The notes under the pieces were generated by a model. The model had not been told where the DNA came from and ran no database searches. It saw only the letters and a program-made list of their open reading frames with translations. From contig CANPZR010000064.1 of the NCBI GenBank assembly GCA_947589175.1, forward strand, positions 1 through 10,882: a stretch of 10,882 nucleotides of DNA. The letters run 5' to 3'. Numbering within the stretch: position 1 is the stretch's first letter; every line of letters starts with the position of its first letter. The translations under genes were made by a program, and so were the position numbers. The stretch is from an uncultured Lachnospiraceae bacterium (GTDB lineage Bacteria; Bacillota; Clostridia; Lachnospirales; Lachnospiraceae). Below, one piece after another: positions 7,201-10,882 of the stretch.

Positions 7201-7229
7201 AATATACGACATTTCCCAGGATGTGTCAA
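7201..7229 (-). promoter_or_regulatory. Strong promoter upstream of the C26 gene
   Basis: A perfect -35 TTGACA (7229-7224), 17-base spacer and -10 TATATT (7206-7201) lie on the minus strand, preceded by an A-rich run. The predicted transcription start is near 7194, giving a leader of about 70 bases before the ATG at 7123. Confidence 0.75.
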
Positions 7230-7344
7230 GTTTTTTGAAGTTTGCTCATCGGTATTGTCGCGAGTTATATCGCTTTAAGCAGCTATGAAACCGTCCTGCT
7301 CCGCCCGCTGATACATGATTAAATTACCTGCCAAGTTCCGAAAA

Positions 7345-8064
7345 TCAAATTTTAAAATCCAGCCCCACTGTTTTCGGCACGGCGGCGGTGTCCGGCTGCG
7401 CCATGGCCTCGGTCAGCTTTTTTGTCATATCCCGCACATCGTTGCCCACAACAGTGATCTCACGGGATTGCAGGTTCTCTTTTTCCGCCTTTTTCTCCGC
7501 CCTTATTTTAGCAAGGCGTTCCTCCTGTTCTTTCTTCTCCGCTCTTTTCTTCTCCAGCCTTTGTTTTTTCGCCTTCTGCTCTTTTGCCTTCCTTGCCGCA
7601 TTTTCTCTGGCTATTTTTCCATCCGGATCGTTGGTGCTACCACTCATTATAGATATATTTCCATTTTCATCAATCCTATAATTAGCGTAAGTGACTACTG
7701 GACTTCCCGGTGCCATTTTGACATGATTATTAAGCGACTTAACGCAATCCGGAATAGCAGCCAGATTTTCCTCCAAATACTTCGCCTTTTCCGGATCGTT
7801 CATGCACTTTTTCAAAAACGCGCCGGACACCGATACCGTCGTCGGAACGCCCTCCATAGAGGTCGTCCCCGTGTTCATATAGCTGTACTTATCCTGCAAA
7901 TAACTCGAATAATCATTCACATTGCTAAATCCCGTCTTGATCTGCTCCGTCCTCGTCTTGCCTGGGGTTGACGTCTTCAGCTCCACGGTGCTTGTGATAA
8001 TATTGCCCTCTTTTGTATTTTCCGCCGCATAACTGCTATAACTGTTTCCGATCTCCATTCGCAC
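7345..8064 (-). CDS. DUF6033-like protein with Lys/Glu-rich helix
   Basis: A 239-residue protein of no known function that resembles the DUF6033 family of Firmicutes. The N-terminal part (1-75) is polar, rich in Ser, Thr, Asn and Tyr, with the family-like SSYLQDKYSYM at about 53-63. Residues about 76-140 look folded (VSGAFLKKC, KYLEENLAAIP), and YRIDENGNISI suggests a beta strand pair. Residues about 150-197 are a highly charged Lys/Glu/Ala/Arg helix, likely a coiled coil. A short conserved-looking tail ends in GLDFKI. No signal peptide or membrane segment is seen. The start is uncertain: GTG at 8064 has GAGAGG five bases upstream, whereas the in-frame ATG at 8058 would have an 11-base gap. 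It has no obvious partner; its 5' gap holds the inverted repeat at 8092-8159. The DUF assignment rests on recalled family features. Confidence 0.75.
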   Translation of the reverse strand: MRMEIGNSYSSYAAENTKEGNIITSTVELKTSTPGKTRTEQIKTGFSNVNDYSSYLQDKYSYMNTGTTSMEGVPTTVSVSGAFLKKCMNDPEKAKYLEENLAAIPDCVKSLNNHVKMAPGSPVVTYANYRIDENGNISIMSGSTNDPDGKIARENAARKAKEQKAKKQRLEKKRAEKKEQEERLAKIRAEKKAEKENLQSREITVVGNDVRDMTKKLTEAMAQPDTAAVPKTVGLDFKI

Positions 8065-8091
8065 TCATTCCTCTCAAGATAAATTTTCAAA

Positions 8092-8159
8092 CAGCAACGC
8101 CGTTTCTACTTTTTATATCGAAAATTTTTCCGCATAATTCATAGAAACGGCGCGAGCTG
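8092..8159. repeat. Long inverted repeat between the M14 pair and the DUF6033-like gene
   Basis: CGCCGTTTCTA at 8098-8108 and its exact complement at 8142-8152 form a perfect 11-base-pair repeat around a 33-base AT-rich loop. Outside it CAGC (8092-8095) and GCTG (8156-8159) can also pair after a small internal loop of two and three bases. There is no U-tract, so it is not a standard terminator. It could be an operator pair, an mRNA 5' structure of the next gene, or a small mobile-repeat remnant. Confidence 0.6.
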
Positions 8160-8187
8160 CGTCTTTTTGGGTGTGAACGGTATTGAT

Positions 8188-9114
8188 TTATTTCTCAATC
8201 AGCTTGATCACGGACGTGCTCGCGTAGGTCAGGGGCTCGTTATGAACAAAAAACACAACTCTGTCCGCGGGGGCGTAGAGCGTTTCAAGAACGTCGCCCT
8301 CATAGGGATCTAAAATATTGGCAAGGGGCTGCCCGACCTGCACCTCCTCGCCCGCCTTTACCATCGCCTCAAAGATTCCGGATTTTTCTGTTTTGATCAA
8401 AAACATATCGTCGTCCTGTACCACCTTTGACTGCAATTTTCCGGGAATGACATACTTTATAATTCCCTGGGCCGACAGAAAATTCATCACGGCGAGAACC
8501 GCCTGTCCCGCGCTGTTTTTGTCAATCCGTGAGGTCGTAGACGAATATAGGGAAAATGCCTGGGTGTCCCACACCTGCCAGTTATAATTCAGGGTTGCCG
8601 TGTCGTAGGGCCGCACCCTGCGGATAATAACATACGGAAGTCCGAACTGTCTGGCTATTTCCGGATCGCTGAATCCCTCGTCCATCAGCCGCACATGCGG
8701 CACGAAATCTCCCGGCATGTAAAAGGAGGTGAACTGGATGCCGAACCGATATTCGGAAATCTCCTGAAATACGCCGTCCGCGATCCGCTGCGTGGTTTCT
8801 CCCAGATTGTATCCGGGAAACATCCGATTGATATCCGTGTTATCGGTTGACCAGAACCGTTTTTGTATATTCATGGAATAGGGGTTGATGGAGGGCAGAA
8901 TCAATATTTTATGTCCCTTTTCAATCCGCCCCTCCTCCTCGAGCTGTTTCATTTTCTTGATCAGGCGGGAACAGCAATACAGCTGCTGCACCTCATTTCC
9001 CCGTGAGCTTCCCACGATGCAGACAGACTTCTCGCCCTCTCCGAACTCATAGCCCGTCACGCGGAAGGTATCTCGGTAGGCAGCCTTCATTTCATAGACG
9101 ATTTTTTTATTCAT
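8188..9114 (-). CDS. Degenerate AstE/AspA-type M14 metallopeptidase homologue (likely pseudoenzyme)
   Basis: A 308-residue homologue of succinylglutamate desuccinylase/aspartoacylase (M14 zinc carboxypeptidase fold). The fold landmarks are present: SSRGNEVQQ (36-44) where active members have HGxE, LPSINPYSMN, DINRMFPG (94-101, the substrate-binding Asn-Arg), and a C-terminal beta-barrel domain from about 244 (SGIFEAMVKAGEEVQVGQ, APADRVVFFV). The first zinc ligand is Arg38 instead of His; Glu41 is kept. The second His is replaced by Gln127 in GIQFTSF. No Glu is found in the TQAFSLYSS region (about 184-192) where the catalytic Glu would lie. It therefore probably cannot hydrolyse by the normal mechanism and may bind a ligand or support its active paralogue. 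Its ATG lies in the last codons of the upstream gene (8-base overlap), so the two are translationally coupled. Confidence 0.85.
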   Translation of the reverse strand: MNKKIVYEMKAAYRDTFRVTGYEFGEGEKSVCIVGSSRGNEVQQLYCCSRLIKKMKQLEEEGRIEKGHKILILPSINPYSMNIQKRFWSTDNTDINRMFPGYNLGETTQRIADGVFQEISEYRFGIQFTSFYMPGDFVPHVRLMDEGFSDPEIARQFGLPYVIIRRVRPYDTATLNYNWQVWDTQAFSLYSSTTSRIDKNSAGQAVLAVMNFLSAQGIIKYVIPGKLQSKVVQDDDMFLIKTEKSGIFEAMVKAGEEVQVGQPLANILDPYEGDVLETLYAPADRVVFFVHNEPLTYASTSVIKLIEK

Positions 9115-10057
9115 ATCCGCATACCTCTTTCTTCAGTAATCTTCCCATAAGCGAACCCTCTACGACAATCGGGTAATCCCTTATGGTGAAAAGCATGCCG
9201 TCCTCTGGCGCCCTTACCTCGTCCAGAACTCTTCCCTGGAGGGGATCTACGATCCGTCCGATCACCTCATTTTTCTCCAGTCTCGCTCCGTGCTTTACGG
9301 ACGGCAGAAATACTCCGCTGACGCTCGCGTTCAGATAGCTGACGTCCTCCGGATCGCGGGAAATAATGGGCTTTCTCACAGGTTTTACCTCCCCGTCCCA
9401 TATCCCCATCTGTTTCATCAAATAAAATATGCCGTCTGCCAGCTGCTCTCCGTATTCCTGCGTGATCCGCATCCCGACTCCCATCTCCACGACCAGCACC
9501 GGCGTTCCGATGCTGTTGAGGCTGTGCGCAAATGTCGCCTCGAGCACCGTGCTGGCACCGTGAACCCAGATCAGGTCCACATTGGTATTCTGCGCCATAG
9601 GGAGCAGCATATCCTGATGCAGCTCATTTATGCGTATCTGCGGTATCTCCGTCAGATAAATATTGCTGGCATGAATGTCCAGAACGCAGTCCGAGCCCTT
9701 CACATCCTCCACGATGCAGGCCGCCAGGTGCTCCATCATGCTGCCGTCCATGCTGCCCGGAAAAATGCGGTTCATATCCAGGTCGAACGCCGGAATTCCC
9801 CTAGTAATAGAATCAATTCCCAGCGGATTCATCGCCGGATAAATGTCCACAATTCCCTTTAGATTTTCCCTGTTTTTTTCAATGCGGCGCTGCACCTCAA
9901 AGCAGACGTACTGCCCCTCCAGCTCATCGCCGTGGATACCGGTCACAATGCTGATCCGCTTTAAATCCTGTCCGGGATTGTCCGGCACAATGCGGTTTTT
10001 CCTGATCTCCAGCATCTCATCTACCGGTAGGCCCGCAGCCGCTATTGTCTCTATCAT
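9107..10057 (-). CDS. Succinylglutamate desuccinylase/aspartoacylase family (M14) hydrolase, active-type
   Basis: A 316-residue cytosolic zinc-dependent amide or peptide hydrolase of the AstE/AspA group. The metal ligands are His42 and Glu45 in GIHGDELEG and His129 in VLDIHAS. The substrate-binding Asn-Arg is in DLDMNRIFPG (92-101), and a likely catalytic Glu191 is in LVVEMGVG. The C-terminal region from about 246 (SGVFLPSVKHGARLEKNEVIGR...VRAPEDGMLF) is the family's beta-barrel domain. The substrate is not predictable: real AstE or aspartoacylase roles are unlikely because no arginine-succinylation genes are nearby. The gene starts 4 bases after the transglutaminase stop. Its ribosome site AAGGAGAG overlaps the end of that gene, about 11 bases from the ATG, which is a little long. 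The linkage suggests it trims or processes a product of the transglutaminase system. Confidence 0.9.
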   Translation of the reverse strand: MIETIAAAGLPVDEMLEIRKNRIVPDNPGQDLKRISIVTGIHGDELEGQYVCFEVQRRIEKNRENLKGIVDIYPAMNPLGIDSITRGIPAFDLDMNRIFPGSMDGSMMEHLAACIVEDVKGSDCVLDIHASNIYLTEIPQIRINELHQDMLLPMAQNTNVDLIWVHGASTVLEATFAHSLNSIGTPVLVVEMGVGMRITQEYGEQLADGIFYLMKQMGIWDGEVKPVRKPIISRDPEDVSYLNASVSGVFLPSVKHGARLEKNEVIGRIVDPLQGRVLDEVRAPEDGMLFTIRDYPIVVEGSLMGRLLKKEVCGYE

Positions 10058-10061
10058 ATTT

Positions 10062-10862
10062 TTATTTTCTCTCCTTTTCCCTTTTTTCCACTAAAACAGA
10101 AATATTCTGGGACTGCGCGCCGCCATTCCACATCAGGCCGCGGTTAATGGCGCAGTCCGCCGCGTCCCTGCCATGCCCGATTTTTATATAATGGTCTAAC
10201 ACCGGACAATCATTGGTCGGATCAAAGCCGATCCAGACGCCCCCGCACAGCGCCTCTGCCCAGGCGTGGCTCGCGCCCTCGCCGACGATCAGGCCGCACA
10301 CATAGCGGGCGGGAATCCCGGCCAGACGAAGGAGAGTAATATAAATGTGGGCATAATCCTGACAGACGCCGCCCCGCAGCTTCCACGCCTCCTCCGCCGT
10401 CGTCCCGACTCCGGTAATTCCCGACACATAGCTGAAATCCCGATGCAACCGGTGCATCAGTTCCATACAGATTTCATACGGACTCGAAAGCCCCGAATAA
10501 TCCTGCGCTCTAAAATATTCCAAAAGCTCCTCGCCCGGCACGCACTTGCCGTGCGGAACGCGGTAAATCCCCATTACCTCCGCCCGGTTCTCCTCCTCAT
10601 AATCCGTCCGGAGAATTTCCACATCGCCCGCCGTGTGCAGGATAAACTGCCGGTGAGGCTCCGTTTCGCAGCCGTAGATCTGTCTATTGCCAAAGGAGTC
10701 CTCCCCCCACGAATATTCCACCTCGGGATATATGGAAATTTCCGTCCCCAGCACGTGCTGTCTCGCGTCCTCCCTGGGCGTACACTTGATGGTAAAATAA
10801 CATCTGCCTACGGGTTCCTCATACGAAATTTCCATCCTGTAATCAAAGTGCAGCACTGTCAC
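10062..10862 (-). CDS. Transglutaminase-like (bacterial transglutaminase N-terminal plus core) protein
   Basis: A 266-residue papain-fold protein of the transglutaminase-like superfamily, probably a peptidase or amide-bond-forming/cleaving enzyme. Residues about 1-100 form the beta-rich domain typical of the bacterial transglutaminase N-terminal family. The core has all three catalytic residues: Cys167 in GGVCQDYAH, His199 in GASHAWAE and Asp214 in IGFDPTND. No signal peptide is seen, so it is cytosolic. The start is GTG at 10862, with AGGAGG six bases upstream; another in-frame GTG at 10856 is too far from it. It is the first gene seen of the operon with the two M14 genes; its promoter or earlier operon genes lie off the right edge. 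In many bacteria such proteins are encoded with alpha-E and ATP-grasp genes in peptide-ligation systems. Whether these lie beyond the window cannot be seen. Confidence 0.9.
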   Translation of the reverse strand: MTVLHFDYRMEISYEEPVGRCYFTIKCTPREDARQHVLGTEISIYPEVEYSWGEDSFGNRQIYGCETEPHRQFILHTAGDVEILRTDYEEENRAEVMGIYRVPHGKCVPGEELLEYFRAQDYSGLSSPYEICMELMHRLHRDFSYVSGITGVGTTAEEAWKLRGGVCQDYAHIYITLLRLAGIPARYVCGLIVGEGASHAWAEALCGGVWIGFDPTNDCPVLDHYIKIGHGRDAADCAINRGLMWNGGAQSQNISVLVEKREKERK

Positions 10863-10882
10863 ACAATCCCTCCTAACCTGAC

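Noticed and set aside
7275..7316. 13-residue minus-strand open frame as a leader peptide
   Set aside because: It lies upstream of the C26 promoter and has only a weak ribosome site, so it is not in the attenuated leader.
7315..7971. Plus-strand open frame of 218 codons opposite the DUF6033-like gene
   Set aside because: The Phe/Leu/Arg-rich product is what the complement of Lys/Glu-rich codons produces. No ribosome site or family match is seen.
9290..9862. Plus-strand open frame of 190 codons opposite the first M14 gene
   Set aside because: It is a His/Arg-rich shadow of a GC-richer coding region with no recognisable domain.

Overview
The window looks like a chromosomal stretch of a low-to-mid GC Gram-positive bacterium of the Clostridia, probably Lachnospiraceae or a close relative. 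The support is strong AGGAGG-type ribosome sites before almost every gene, OmpR/PhoR-type two-component genes with clostridial-style sequences, a DUF6033-like protein, and a transglutaminase/AstE-AspA cluster. This is inferred from gene style, since no rRNA or marker gene is present. All eleven genes lie on the minus strand, so transcription runs from the right end to the left. No tRNA, rRNA, CRISPR array, transposase or origin was seen.

In order of transcription, the first block (10862-8188) is a tight three-gene operon. It holds a secretion-signal-free transglutaminase-like cysteine protease fold protein with an intact Cys-His-Asp triad and two AstE/AspA-type (M14) zinc-carboxypeptidase homologues that overlap by 8 bases. 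The first homologue keeps all the metal and catalytic residues. The second has lost two of three zinc ligands and the catalytic Glu, so it looks like a paired pseudoenzyme. A 123-base gap with a long perfect inverted repeat leads to a DUF6033-like Lys/Glu-rich protein (8064-7345).

Next is a 221-base gap with a near-consensus promoter followed at once by a GC-rich hairpin and U-tract. It forms an attenuated leader for a class-I glutamine-amidotransferase-like gamma-glutamyl hydrolase (7123-6419).

A clear promoter then starts an AT-rich module: an AAA15/OLD-type ATPase (6329-4950) overlapping an RloB-like TOPRIM-fold protein (4972-4271). Together they match the two-gene AbiL abortive-infection architecture. 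A GH25 lysozyme without a signal peptide (4233-3610) follows 37 bases later and may be co-transcribed.

The last block (3446 to the left edge) is a phosphate module. It has a PhoP-like response regulator, a PhoR-like histidine kinase and a Na+/Pi cotransporter with a C-terminal PhoU-like domain, cut by the window edge. The promoter region before the regulator carries TTTACA-type repeats that resemble a Pho box, which suggests autoregulated phosphate-starvation control of phosphate uptake.

The items most worth a second look are the active/degenerate M14 pair beside a transglutaminase, the AbiL-like pair followed by a cytosolic lysozyme, the terminator in the leader of the amidotransferase-like gene, and the inverted repeat at 8092-8159.
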